Below, piece after piece: positions 53,349 through 63,395 of a DNA stretch of 64,000 nucleotides; the stretch's first letter is position 1, and each line of letters opens with the position of its first letter. The notes beneath the pieces are model-generated. The model saw only the letters and a list, made by a program, of their open reading frames with translations, had not been told where the DNA came from and searched no databases. Source of the stretch: Ornithinimicrobium cavernae. GTDB taxonomy: Bacteria; Actinomycetota; Actinomycetes; Actinomycetales; Dermatophilaceae. The position numbers and the translations under genes are program-made. The stretch lies in the NCBI RefSeq assembly GCF_003121625.1, contig NZ_QDDJ01000005.1, positions 1 to 64,000 of the forward strand, in the 5' to 3' direction.

Positions 53349-54311
53349 ATGGCTCGCCTCGGTTTCCACGCCTCCCACGAGCAGATCCCTCCGCGGCAGC
53401 TGCTCGCGGACGTCCGGCATGCCGAGCACGCCGGGTTCCCGATGGCGATGTGCTCCGACCACGTGGCCCCCTGGAGCAGGCGGCAGGGGCACTCCGGCAA
53501 CACGTGGACCTGGCTGGGGGCCGCCCTGGCGACCACGGAGTTCCCGATCGGCACCCTGGCCATCCCCGGCCACCGCTACCACCCGGCCGTCCTGGCCCAC
53601 CAGCTGGCGACGCTGGCGCAGATGTTCCCCGGCCGGGTGTGGGCTGCTCTCGGCAGCGGGGAGGCCCTGAACGAGCACATCACGGGACAGCCCTGGCCGG
53701 CCAAGGGGCAGCGGGTCAGTCACCTGGAGGACGCAGTCGGGGTGATGCGCAGCCTCCTCACCGGTGACGAGGTGAGCCAGGACGGTGCCGTGACGGTGGA
53801 CCGGGCCCGACTCTGGGACCGGCCCCACGACCCGCCGCCGCTCCTGGCCGCCGCCATCTCCCCGGAGTCCGCCGCCCGGGCCGCGGCCTGGGCCGACGGG
53901 CTGATCACCGTCGTCCAACCGGCGGGCGTCCTGCGGGAGGTCGTGTCGGCATACCGCGACGGCGGAGGCCGGGGTCCGCTGGCCCTGCAGGTCCACCTCT
54001 CCTGGGCCCCGACCCACCAGGAGGCCGAGGAGATCGCCTGGGACCAGTGGCGCAGCAACGTCTTCCCGGCCCAGGTGGCGGCCGACACCGAGACGACCGC
54101 GGAGTTCGACGCACTGGCGGAGTCGGTGACCCTCGAGCAGGTACACGAGAGCGTGCGCGTCTCCGAGGACCTCGGCCGGCACCGCGAGTGGATCGCGGAG
54201 TACGCCGACCTGGGCTTCGGGGACATCTACCTGCACCACGTCGGACAGGACCAGCTCACCTTCATCGAGACCTTCGCCGAGCAGGTGCTGCCGATGTTCG
54301 AGGACGACTGA
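53349..54311 (+). CDS. LLM-class flavin-dependent oxidoreductase (TIGR03885-like)
   Basis: 320-residue luciferase-like barrel: LGFHASHEQIPPRQLLADVRHAEHAGF, CSDHVAPWSRRQGHSGNTWTWLGAAL and GSGEALNEH. The pattern resembles the TIGR03885 revertant group thought to use a flavin other than F420. The ATG at 53349 lacks a good ribosome site; the frame continues upstream without similarity. It precedes a trehalose-synthase-like gene by 7 bp, a pairing I recall from other actinobacteria. Confidence 0.87.
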   Translation: MARLGFHASHEQIPPRQLLADVRHAEHAGFPMAMCSDHVAPWSRRQGHSGNTWTWLGAALATTEFPIGTLAIPGHRYHPAVLAHQLATLAQMFPGRVWAALGSGEALNEHITGQPWPAKGQRVSHLEDAVGVMRSLLTGDEVSQDGAVTVDRARLWDRPHDPPPLLAAAISPESAARAAAWADGLITVVQPAGVLREVVSAYRDGGGRGPLALQVHLSWAPTHQEAEEIAWDQWRSNVFPAQVAADTETTAEFDALAESVTLEQVHESVRVSEDLGRHREWIAEYADLGFGDIYLHHVGQDQLTFIETFAEQVLPMFEDD

Positions 54312-54318
54312 GACGCGC

Positions 54319-55992
54319 ATGCGGATCACCGACACCAGCGACCTGTGGTGGAAGAGCGCGGTCATCTACTGCCTCGACGTCGAGACCTACTCCGACTCGG
54401 ACGGTGACGGGACCGGTGACCTCGCGGGGCTCGCACAGCGGATCGACTACCTGGCCCGCCTCGGCGTGAACTGCATCTGGCTGATGCCCTTCTTCCCCAC
54501 GCCGGACCGGGACGATGGTTACGACGTCACCGACTTCTACGGCGTGGACGACCGGCTGGGCAACCACGGGCAGCTCGTCGAGGTCATCCGCACCGCCCAC
54601 GACCGGGGTCTGCGCGTCATCATCGACCTGGTCGTCAACCACACCTCTGACCGCCACCCGTGGTTCCGCGCCGCCCGGCGCAGCAGGGACAACCCCTACC
54701 GGGACTACTACGTGTGGCGGGACACCGAGCCACCCGACACCTCCGGCCAGGTGATCTTTCCCGACCGCGAGGACTCCATCTGGACCCTCGACGAGCGGAC
54801 CGGTGAGTGGTACCTGCACCACTTCTACAAGCACCAGCCCGACCTCAACACCGCCAACCCTGCGGTCCGCGACGAGATCCTGCGGGTGATCGGCTTCTGG
54901 CTCGAGCTGGGGATCGACGGCTTCCGGGTCGACGCGGTCCCGTTCTTCCTCCAGGACCTGGAGCGGGCCTCCGGCGACCTGCCCGCCGACCCGCACGACC
55001 TGCTCCGACAGATCCGCGCCTTCCTGACGCGCCGGAAGGGCTCGGCGGTCCTGCTCGGCGAGGTCAACCTGCCCTATGCCGAGCAGGTGGACTACTTCGG
55101 CGGGGAGGACGGCGACGAGCTGCAGATGCAGTTCGACTTCATCGGTATGCAGGCCACGTACCTCTCCCTGGCCCGCGGCGACGCGCGTCCTCTGGTCAAG
55201 GCCCTGCAGGAACGACCCACCCTGCACCGCACCTCCCAGTGGGTCTCCTTCCTGCGCAACCACGACGAGCTCACCCTGGACAAGCTGAGCGAGCAGGAGC
55301 GGCAGGAGGTCTTCGCCGCCTTCGGCCCGGAGGAGTCGATGCAGCTCTACGGGCGGGGGCTGAAACGCCGGCTCCCACCCATGCTCGAGGGGGACCCGAG
55401 GCGGGTCCGGATGGCCTACAGCCTGATGTTCTCCCTGCCCGGGACGCCCACGATCTACTACGGCGAGGAGATCGGCATGGGGGAGGACCTCGCCGCCGAG
55501 GGCCGGATGGCCGTGCGGACCCCGATGCAGTGGAGCGACGGACCGAACGGAGGCTTCTCCTCGGCACCCACGCGCCGGCTCATCCAGCGCACGGTGCCCG
55601 ACGGCTACGCGCCGGAGCACGTCAACGTCTCGGCCCAGGTGCGCGACCCGGACTCGTTCTGGTCGTTCATGCGCGTGCTCATCGCCGCCCAGCGCGAGTG
55701 CCCCGAGATCGGCTGGGCCGAGGAGCTCCACGTGCTCGAACAACCGCACCACCAGGTGCTCGCGCACTGCTGCCAGGTCGCGGACACAGCCGTCGTCGCC
55801 GCCCACAACCTTGCGGCAGAGCCCGTGGTCCTCGACGTGCAGGTCCCCGAGGTGGTGCCGGACCAGGTCGTGCTCGACCTGTTCTCCCACGAGCTGCACG
55901 ACACCGAGGACGGTCGGCTCCACCTCAGTCTCGAGGGATACGGCTACCGGTGGTTCCGGGTCGGGGCCGCCCAGCGGCTCTCCGTGCCGTGA
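54319..55992 (+). CDS. GH13 alpha-amylase family protein (trehalose synthase-like)
   Basis: 557 residues, cytoplasmic (no signal peptide). GH13 motifs: DLVVNHTSDRHPWF, GFRVDAVPFF (nucleophile Asp, near 200), LLGEVNLP (acid/base Glu, near 243), FLRNHDEL (near 310). The layout resembles maltose alpha-D-glucosyltransferase (TreS), but without the maltokinase fusion. It could make trehalose from maltose or act on malto-oligosaccharides. Likely co-transcribed with the LLM gene. Confidence 0.9.
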   Translation: MRITDTSDLWWKSAVIYCLDVETYSDSDGDGTGDLAGLAQRIDYLARLGVNCIWLMPFFPTPDRDDGYDVTDFYGVDDRLGNHGQLVEVIRTAHDRGLRVIIDLVVNHTSDRHPWFRAARRSRDNPYRDYYVWRDTEPPDTSGQVIFPDREDSIWTLDERTGEWYLHHFYKHQPDLNTANPAVRDEILRVIGFWLELGIDGFRVDAVPFFLQDLERASGDLPADPHDLLRQIRAFLTRRKGSAVLLGEVNLPYAEQVDYFGGEDGDELQMQFDFIGMQATYLSLARGDARPLVKALQERPTLHRTSQWVSFLRNHDELTLDKLSEQERQEVFAAFGPEESMQLYGRGLKRRLPPMLEGDPRRVRMAYSLMFSLPGTPTIYYGEEIGMGEDLAAEGRMAVRTPMQWSDGPNGGFSSAPTRRLIQRTVPDGYAPEHVNVSAQVRDPDSFWSFMRVLIAAQRECPEIGWAEELHVLEQPHHQVLAHCCQVADTAVVAAHNLAAEPVVLDVQVPEVVPDQVVLDLFSHELHDTEDGRLHLSLEGYGYRWFRVGAAQRLSVP

Positions 55993-56039
55993 CCCGGTGG
56001 CTGACGGGATGCTGACGTGCTCACCGGGCGGTCCGTCAG

Positions 56040-56639
56040 TCAGAAGGTGAGACGCACCACCGCACGTCGCTGGGTCGGGCGGCTGACCTCGGTGAAGCCC
56101 GCCTCCAGGTAGCTGCCGACGGTGCCGACGTGGATCTCCTCGGCGATGGCTGCCGTCGTCGTCATCGGATAGGCCTCGAGCGCCGTGGCACCCCGGGCCC
56201 TCGCGTGGTCGACGGCCGCCCGGATCAGCGCCTTGCTGATGCCGCGCTTGCGGAACCGGGCACGCGCGAGGACACAGGTGATGGCCCACACCGACGCGTC
56301 GCCGCGGTCCTCGTCGCGCCCGGCCCAGGGCACCGGGCTGTGCCGCAGACCGGGGAACTCCGGGCGCGGCTCGACGGCGCACCACCCGACCGGCTCGCCC
56401 TCGAGGTAGGCGACCAGCCCGCTCGTGGTGGTGGATCCAGGATCGCCACAGTCCGTCTGCTCCCGCAGCCGCGACGCCCGCTCCTCGACCGGCTGGGTGG
56501 CGAAGGCCTCGCGCGGCCGCAGCTTGTAGCGCTGGCACTGGCACCGCGCCGCCTGGCCCCGGGCGCCGAAGACCGCCTGCAGGTCCTCCCAGCTCGCCTC
56601 GTTGGCGGGCCGGATCTGGAGGTCGGACGCCTCGGGCAC
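56040..56639 (-). CDS. GNAT family N-acetyltransferase
   Basis: 199 residues with a GNAT motif A/B: ITCVLARARFRKRGISKALIRAAVDHARARGATALEAYP (about 120-158). An N-terminal GARGQAARCQCQRYKLR contributes Cys residues. The GTG at 56639 is chosen because TACGAT (56651-56646) ends 6 nt upstream, the leaderless pattern. The substrate is unknown. Divergent from the 2H phosphoesterase gene. Confidence 0.85.
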   Translation of the reverse strand: MPEASDLQIRPANEASWEDLQAVFGARGQAARCQCQRYKLRPREAFATQPVEERASRLREQTDCGDPGSTTTSGLVAYLEGEPVGWCAVEPRPEFPGLRHSPVPWAGRDEDRGDASVWAITCVLARARFRKRGISKALIRAAVDHARARGATALEAYPMTTTAAIAEEIHVGTVGSYLEAGFTEVSRPTQRRAVVRLTF

Positions 56640-56696
56640 GTGCCCATCGTAGGGTCGGGTCAGGGGGAGCGCCGGGCGAACGACAGAATCGGCAGG

Positions 56697-57287
56697 GTGT
56701 CCACCCACCGCGCTGCCACCGACGCCTGGAGTGGGGACCACGTGGACCGTGGGCACACGGTCCTGGCGGTGCCCGTGCCGGAGCTGGATGACTTCGTGCG
56801 CCGCCGGACCGCGCACTACGACGCGGCCTACCTGTCGGCTGACCCGCACTTCGGTCAGGCCCACGTGACGGTGCTCGGCCCGTGGGTGCGCGAGCCCACG
56901 TCGGCAGACCTGGCGATCGTGGCCGGGATCGCCGCGGCGGCACGTCCGTTCACCTACCGACTGGCCCGCACGGGTGTCTTCCCCAACGGCATCATCCACC
57001 TGCTGCCCGAGCCCGCGGACCCCTTCGCGGCGCTCACCGCACGGGTGTGGGGCAGCTTCCCGGACCACGCACCTTACGCCGGGCAGTTCCCGGACGCCAC
57101 GCCCCACGTGACCCTCGACGCCGTCGGCCCCGGTGTGGACGAGGCGGACGTCCGGGCACTGCTCGGCGACCTGGTCCCGGCGCACTGCCGTGCCGACCAG
57201 CTCCAGCTGCAGTGGTGGCAGGCTGGGCACTGCCACGTCCGGTGCACGTGGCCGCTCGGAGTGGCGACGACAGAAGGAGCAGTATGA
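56697..57287 (+). CDS. 2'-5' RNA ligase / 2H phosphoesterase superfamily protein
   Basis: 196 residues with two HxT motifs, AHVTVLGPW (about 58-66) and PHVTLDAVG (about 137-145), the hallmark of 2H phosphodiesterases acting on 2',3'-cyclic or 2'-5' nucleotides. The GTG at 56697 is 7 nt after CAGAAT (56684-56689), without a ribosome site. The end overlaps cobU by ATGA, an unusual operon partner. Confidence 0.85.
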   Translation: MSTHRAATDAWSGDHVDRGHTVLAVPVPELDDFVRRRTAHYDAAYLSADPHFGQAHVTVLGPWVREPTSADLAIVAGIAAAARPFTYRLARTGVFPNGIIHLLPEPADPFAALTARVWGSFPDHAPYAGQFPDATPHVTLDAVGPGVDEADVRALLGDLVPAHCRADQLQLQWWQAGHCHVRCTWPLGVATTEGAV

Positions 57288-57811
57288 GGGTCCTGGTCAC
57301 CGGGGGCGTCCGCTCCGGCAAGTCCCACCACGCGGAGACCCTGCTGCGCCAGGAGGCGCGCGTCACCTATGTGGCGCCTGGCCCCGACGAGACCGAGGAG
57401 CCCGACCCGGACTGGGCGCGCCGGCTGGCGGCCCACCGGGAGCGCCGCCCGGCCACCTGGACGACCGTCGAGACGACCGACCTCGCGACCGCGCTCGCGG
57501 AGAGTGACGAGGCCGTCCTGGTGGACTGTCTCGGCACCTGGCTCACCCGGACGATCGACCGGCGTGCCCTGTGGGAGGCGCCGGTCGAGGAGGTGACGGC
57601 CGTGGTGCGCCACGAGGTCGCCGGCCTCGTGGCCGCCCTGGAGCGGTCGCAGCCGGTGGTCCTGGTGACCAACGAGGTCGGACTCGGCGTCGTGCCGGCC
57701 CACCGCTCCGGGCGGCTGTTCCGCGACCTGCTGGGAGAGGTCAACCGCGAGGTCGCGACGGCCTGCGAGGAGGTCCACCTGGTGGTCTCCGGGCGCGTGC
57801 TCGTGCTCTAG
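57284..57811 (+). CDS. cobU: Adenosylcobinamide kinase / adenosylcobinamide-phosphate guanylyltransferase
   Basis: 175 residues, cobalamin nucleotide-loop assembly. P-loop GGVRSGKSHHAE, VDCLGTWLT and TNEVGLGVVPAHRSGRLFRDLLGEVNRE. Translation is coupled to the upstream 2H gene (ATGA) and has GAAGGAG 5 nt upstream. Its product (AdoCbi-GDP) feeds CobS, encoded convergently 29 bp away. Confidence 0.95.
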   Translation: MRVLVTGGVRSGKSHHAETLLRQEARVTYVAPGPDETEEPDPDWARRLAAHRERRPATWTTVETTDLATALAESDEAVLVDCLGTWLTRTIDRRALWEAPVEEVTAVVRHEVAGLVAALERSQPVVLVTNEVGLGVVPAHRSGRLFRDLLGEVNREVATACEEVHLVVSGRVLVL

Positions 57812-57840
57812 CCGGACCGGGTGGACGAGCGGCTCTGCCG

Positions 57841-58599
57841 TCAGGCGAGCCCGAGCAGCAGGATCGCCAGGCTCAGCTCGACGCAGGCACCGAGGACGTC
57901 ACCGGTCACGCCACCCAGCCTCCGCACCGCCACCCGCAGCGCCACCGCGACCCCCAGCGCCGCGAGCACCGGCGCGAGAAGCCCACCGAGATGGAAGCCC
58001 GGCAGGAGCGCGACCGCCCAGACGAGACCTGCGGTGACCAGCCACGCGAGCCCAGACGCCACCGGGTGGACCGCGCCGGCCACCGCCGCGCCCAGCCCGT
58101 CGGGCCGCGCCGCCGGGACACCGCGCACGCAGGCGAGGGCCAGGCTGCTGCGCGAGGCCACGACGGCTGCGGCCGCCAGCAGCGGCCCCCACTCCTGAGC
58201 GGTGAGCGAGGCCAGCGCCACCACCTGGAGTCCCAGGACCACCACGAGGGCCACCACCCCGGAGGGACCTGCCGTGCCCGAGCGCATCACCTCCAGCGAC
58301 CTGGCCCGGTCGGTGGAGGCGGTGAGCCCGTCCACCGTGTCGGAGAGGCCGTCGAGGTGCAGCATGCGGCTCGCCCACGCCAGCAGGGCCACGGCGAGCA
58401 GGCCCACCGCCAGCGGCGGGAGGTGGCCCTCCCGTCCCCACCAGACGAGCACCGCCACGCCGACCGCGACCGGCACGGCGGTGAGCGGGGCCGCGAGCAT
58501 CGCCACGCCGGCCACGGACCGGTCGACGACCTCAGGGGGCCGCACCGGGATGCGCGTCAGCGTGCCGAGTGCCAGGCGCCAGCCGTCGCGCAGGCTCAC
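57841..58599 (-). CDS. cobS: Adenosylcobinamide-GDP ribazoletransferase (cobalamin synthase)
   Basis: 252 residues, integral membrane with about six helices. Signature LHLDGLSDTVDGL (about 80-92) with GGVTGDVLGA near the C-terminus. It joins alpha-ribazole to AdoCbi-GDP. The GTG overlaps the cobT stop (GTGA), indicating coupling to cobT. Confidence 0.95.
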   Translation of the reverse strand: MSLRDGWRLALGTLTRIPVRPPEVVDRSVAGVAMLAAPLTAVPVAVGVAVLVWWGREGHLPPLAVGLLAVALLAWASRMLHLDGLSDTVDGLTASTDRARSLEVMRSGTAGPSGVVALVVVLGLQVVALASLTAQEWGPLLAAAAVVASRSSLALACVRGVPAARPDGLGAAVAGAVHPVASGLAWLVTAGLVWAVALLPGFHLGGLLAPVLAALGVAVALRVAVRRLGGVTGDVLGACVELSLAILLLGLA

Positions 58600-59690
58600 C
58601 CGAGCTCCTCCAGCAGGGCCACGTCGCGGAGCAGGGCGACCGCGCTGTGGAGCAGGGGGACCGCGGCGACGGCACCGGAGCCCTCACCCAACCGCATACC
58701 CAGGTCCAGGAGAGGGGTCAGTCCCAGGGCCTCCAGGGCCAGTGACTGCGCCGGCTCGGGGGAGCGGTGCCCCGCCGCGAACCACGCGGCGGCGCCCGGG
58801 GCGATCCGCTCGGCGAACAGCCCGCAGGCGACTCCCATGAGGCCGTCCAGCAGCGCAGGGACACCCTCGCGGGCCGAGGTCACCAGAAACGCTGTCGCGG
58901 CGACGAGGTCCGCGCTGCCGAGGGCACGGAGGGTCTCCGCGGGGTCCGCGGACCGGGCCCCGACCCGGGCCAGGGCCTGGTCGACCACCTCGGACTTGTG
59001 CGCCAGGGCGATGTCGTCGACGCCGGTGCCGCGCCCCACGACCTCCGCAGCGGGCCGACCCAGCGCCGCTGCCACCAGGGCCGCCGCCGGCGTCGTGTTG
59101 CCGATGCCCATGTCACCGGTGAGCAGGAGGTCCGCGCCCGCGGCGATCTCCTCCCTGGCCACCGACTCACCCGCGGCCCACGCCGCGTCGAACTCCCCGG
59201 CCGTCAGGGCGTCGTCCAGGTGGATCGGCGCGCTGCCCTGCCGCACCTTGTGCCGCTGGAGCGCGGTGCGCACCCCGTCGTCGAGGTCGGTGAAGTCATC
59301 GCTGCAGCCCAGGTCCAGCACGCGGACGTGCACCCCGTGGGTCCGCGCGAGGGCGCTGACGCCGGCACGTCCGGCCAGGAAGGTGCGGACCATGGCGCCG
59401 GTGATCTCCGGGGGAAAGGCCGAGACGCCGTGCCGGGCCACACCGTGGTCCCCGGCGAGGATGACCAGGCGCACCGAGGCCAGCGGGGCGGGGGGCACGG
59501 ATCCCTGGGCGGCGCTCAGCCAGACGGCCACCTCACCGAGCCGCCCGAGCGCGCCGGGAGGGGTGGCCAGGGCGGCCAGCCGCTGGGCGGCCTGCTCGCG
59601 GGCGGCGGCAGAGGGTGCGGTGACTCCGGTGATGACAGGCTCCTGGGGCGGTGTTGGCGGGGACGACCCAGCGTAGGGCGACGCCCGCAC
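58596..59690 (-). CDS. cobT: Nicotinate-nucleotide-dimethylbenzimidazole phosphoribosyltransferase
   Basis: Makes alpha-ribazole phosphate for the lower ligand. Core motifs LATPPGALGRL, GDHGVARHGVSAFP, TGDMGIGNTTPAAAL and the C-terminal catalytic Glu region LGEGSGAVAA. Given here from GTG 59690 (364 residues). A better ribosome site, CAGGAG, sits 7 nt before an ATC at 59633, where similarity to CobT begins (345 residues, usual length), so a rare ATC start is possible. Confidence 0.93.
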   Translation of the reverse strand: MRASPYAGSSPPTPPQEPVITGVTAPSAAAREQAAQRLAALATPPGALGRLGEVAVWLSAAQGSVPPAPLASVRLVILAGDHGVARHGVSAFPPEITGAMVRTFLAGRAGVSALARTHGVHVRVLDLGCSDDFTDLDDGVRTALQRHKVRQGSAPIHLDDALTAGEFDAAWAAGESVAREEIAAGADLLLTGDMGIGNTTPAAALVAAALGRPAAEVVGRGTGVDDIALAHKSEVVDQALARVGARSADPAETLRALGSADLVAATAFLVTSAREGVPALLDGLMGVACGLFAERIAPGAAAWFAAGHRSPEPAQSLALEALGLTPLLDLGMRLGEGSGAVAAVPLLHSAVALLRDVALLEELG

Positions 59691-59696
59691 CACGCC

Positions 59697-59750
59697 GCAT
59701 ACCGCCCCCGGTGCCGCATACCGCCCCCGGTGCCGCATACCGCCCCCGGT
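59697..59750. repeat. Three 19-bp tandem repeats upstream of cobT
   Basis: GCATACCGCCCCCGGTGCC repeats at 59697-59715 and 59716-59734, with a third partial copy at 59735-59750, directly between cobT and the stop of the DinB gene. The minus strand of each unit has GGTATGC. Confidence 0.85.
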
Positions 59751-60340
59751 CACGACACGGGACGCCACCCGGGCGGAGGGTTCTCACCCACCAGGCCGTC
59801 CACCGCCTCACGCAACAGGTCAGCGTGACCGGTGTGTCGTCCATACTCCTCGATGAGGTCACAGACCAGGCGGCGCAGGCTCGCGTGGTGGCCCGCCCCG
59901 TCGGACAGGGCGGTCGGCTGGTCGAGGCCCCCGTCGGCGATCGCGTCCCGGAGCCGCTGCCTGGCCCGGGCGACCTTGCCGTCATAGAGCGCGTAGAGCA
60001 CCTCGGGCTCGTCGTCGGCCGCGGTGGTGAACTCCCACTCCGGCTCCGCGTCCCAGACCTCCGGGTCCCACGGTGGCCCGGGATCCACGTTGCTCAGCTT
60101 GAGGAAGAACGTCTGGTCCTCCACGAGCGCCAGGTGCTTGAGCAGCCCGCCGAGGGTCAGCGCAGAGGCCCCGACCCGCGTGGTGAGGCCGGCGTGGTCC
60201 AGCCCGTCCGCCTTCCAGCGGAAGGTCGTGCGCAGCCGCTCGAGCATCCCCAGCAGGTGCTCGAGCTCGCTGCCCGCCAGCGGTGGTTCCCAGGGGGTAG
60301 CAGCCTCGGCAGGAGCGGTGTCAGCGACGGGTTCGGTCAT
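59750..60340 (-). CDS. DinB/DUF664 family protein
   Basis: 196 residues of the four-helix DinB superfamily: LLGMLERLRTTFRWKADGLDHAGLTTR, LGGLLKHLALVEDQTFF and a C-terminal LVCDLIEEYGRHTGHADLLREAVDG with the metal-site His residues. Members are thiol- or mycothiol-linked transferases, function of this one unknown. The ATG at 60340 has AGGAGG. Divergent from the WYL regulator, a common pairing. Confidence 0.9.
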   Translation of the reverse strand: MTEPVADTAPAEAATPWEPPLAGSELEHLLGMLERLRTTFRWKADGLDHAGLTTRVGASALTLGGLLKHLALVEDQTFFLKLSNVDPGPPWDPEVWDAEPEWEFTTAADDEPEVLYALYDGKVARARQRLRDAIADGGLDQPTALSDGAGHHASLRRLVCDLIEEYGRHTGHADLLREAVDGLVGENPPPGWRPVS

Positions 60341-60438
60341 GGTGTGCCTCCTGTGCTCGGCGCCGACCGTGCGGCCAGCCCCCGTGGGCCGACCGTAGAC
60401 TCGATCCCGGACGATCAACGGCAGGGACGGAGAGGTCA

Positions 60439-61443
60439 ATGCGGTCCGAGGTCAGCCCCACCGCCCGCGCGCTGCTCACCCTGGAGCTGATCCAGGGGAG
60501 ACCGGGCATCACCGCGGACCAGCTGGCCGACCGCCTCGGGGTCAGCTCGCGCGCCGCCCGGCGCTACGTGGCGATCCTGCGCGAGGCGGGCATCCCGATC
60601 GTGTCCACCAGCGGCCCGGCCGGTGGCTACAGCCCGGGGAGGGGGCTGCGGCTGCCGCCGGTGCTGTTCAGCCAGGACGAGGCGCTCGCCCTGGTCATGG
60701 CGGTGCTGGACGGTCACCACCCCGCCGCGGACCCCGCTGACCCCGTCGGCGCGGCCCTCGGCAAGATCCTGCGCGCCATGCCGGAGCGTGTGGCCGCGCA
60801 GGCGGAGTCCGTGCGCAGGACCGCGGCCGCGGCCCCCGACAGGACCGCCGCGCGCCCGGACCCGGAGACGACGGCCACGCTGGTGAGCGCCTGCGCGGAC
60901 CGCCGGGTGGTCGAGCTCGCCTACCGCTCAGAGTCCGGCAACGAGTGGACCTCGCAGGTCGAGCCGTGGGCCCTCGTGGTGCGCTACGGACGCTGGTACC
61001 TGCTGTGCCGCGCCATCGAGCGCGACGCGGTGCGCACCTACCGGGTGGACCGGGTGCAGCGGGCCGGCCTGCGCCCGGACACCTTCGAGCCGCCGGCGGA
61101 CCTCGACCCGGTGGCCGCCCTCGAGCGGCACCTCGGCGCGGGGTGGGAGTACCCCACCGAGGTCGTCATCGACGGGTCGCTGGACCTCTGTCAGCGGGTG
61201 CTCGGCCCGGTCGCGGGGGAGCTGACAGCCATCGACGCGACGACCACCCGGCTCACCGGCAGCACCAGCAACCCCCACGGGTATGCCGAGCGCCTGGTCT
61301 CCCTGCCCGTCCCCTTCCGCGTCGTGCGGGGACCGGAGCTGCGCGCCGTCGTGCGGGAGCTCGGTGAACGCCTCGTGGCGGCCGCGGAGCAGGCGGCGCC
61401 GCCACACGCACTGGCAGTTCGCGAGGCAGGGCGACAGGGCTGA
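60439..61443 (+). CDS. YafY-type HTH/WYL domain transcriptional regulator
   Basis: 334 residues: HTH (about 8-60, ITADQLADRLGVSSRAARRYVAILREAG), a linker, a WYL ligand-sensing domain (about 145-215; WALVVRYGRWYLLCRAIERDAVRTYRVDRV) and a C-terminal extension. The ATG at 60439 has GGAGAGG. TAGACT (60396-60401) may be its -10. Likely controls itself and the divergent DinB gene. Confidence 0.92.
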   Translation: MRSEVSPTARALLTLELIQGRPGITADQLADRLGVSSRAARRYVAILREAGIPIVSTSGPAGGYSPGRGLRLPPVLFSQDEALALVMAVLDGHHPAADPADPVGAALGKILRAMPERVAAQAESVRRTAAAAPDRTAARPDPETTATLVSACADRRVVELAYRSESGNEWTSQVEPWALVVRYGRWYLLCRAIERDAVRTYRVDRVQRAGLRPDTFEPPADLDPVAALERHLGAGWEYPTEVVIDGSLDLCQRVLGPVAGELTAIDATTTRLTGSTSNPHGYAERLVSLPVPFRVVRGPELRAVVRELGERLVAAAEQAAPPHALAVREAGRQG

Positions 61444-61558
61444 GCACGACCACGGCCCGGCCGCCGACGAACTGCCAGTCCGTGTGGTGATCGGTCGGGC
61501 GCGGGGCCGGCACCGTGACCTCGAGCGCTGTCGGCGGGGGCGCGCGAGGGCCCGCGGG

Positions 61559-62788
<1,230 letters not shown>

Positions 62789-62874
62789 CTGTCCAGTCTC
62801 CTCGCCCGCAGGGCCGGTCCCCGCCCCCAGCGGCAGCGGCGGGGAGACCGGCCTGTCGGCATACCGGCTGCCGG

Positions 62875-63264
62875 TCAGACGTCCTCGCCGCCGGGCCACA
62901 TGACCGGTCGCAGCTCGACGGTGTCGCCGGGACTGGCGAACTGCCGGGCGATCTCCTCCGCGCGGGAGCGGTCGGCCACGTCGATGAGGAAGTAGCCGGC
63001 GAAGTGCTCCTTGGACTCCGCATAGGGACCGTCGGAGGTGATCGGCCCGCCGTCCCAGCGGTAGATCGTGCTCGTGGCGGGATCGCCCAGCGCCTCGGCG
63101 GTGACCAGCTCGCCACGCTCGCTGAGCTCGGAGAGCAGCGCCTCGAACTCCGCGTTCATCTGGGCGCGCACCTCCGGTGACTGGGCCTGCAGCTCGGCGT
63201 TGAAGTCGCCGGTCGGGTGGCCCCACGGCTGCGGGTTGGAGTGGATCAGGATCACGAACTTCAT
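62875..63264 (-). CDS. YCII/DGPF domain protein, partner of the ECF42 sigma factor
   Basis: 129 residues of the YCII-related DGPF family: MKFVILIHSN, EFEALLSELSERGELV and ITSDGPYAESKEHFAGYFLIDV. DGPF genes sit beside ECF42 sigma factors and are their usual targets. It is upstream of the sigma gene on the same strand, 86 bp away. ATG 63264 has GAGGTG. Confidence 0.93.
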   Translation of the reverse strand: MKFVILIHSNPQPWGHPTGDFNAELQAQSPEVRAQMNAEFEALLSELSERGELVTAEALGDPATSTIYRWDGGPITSDGPYAESKEHFAGYFLIDVADRSRAEEIARQFASPGDTVELRPVMWPGGEDV

Positions 63265-63395
63265 GGTGCACCTCGTCGTCGTGGAGGGTGGCGGGTCCAC
63301 CCTCTCACCGAGGACGTCGGAGCCGCGCGCCGATCCTCGACACCGTCGCGCAAACCGCTTGCCGCGGCACGGTCCGGAGCGTGAGGCTGGAGGCC

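Noticed and set aside
59697-59752. Tandem repeats considered as a CRISPR array
   Set aside because: Copies are directly adjacent without spacers and no cas gene is near.
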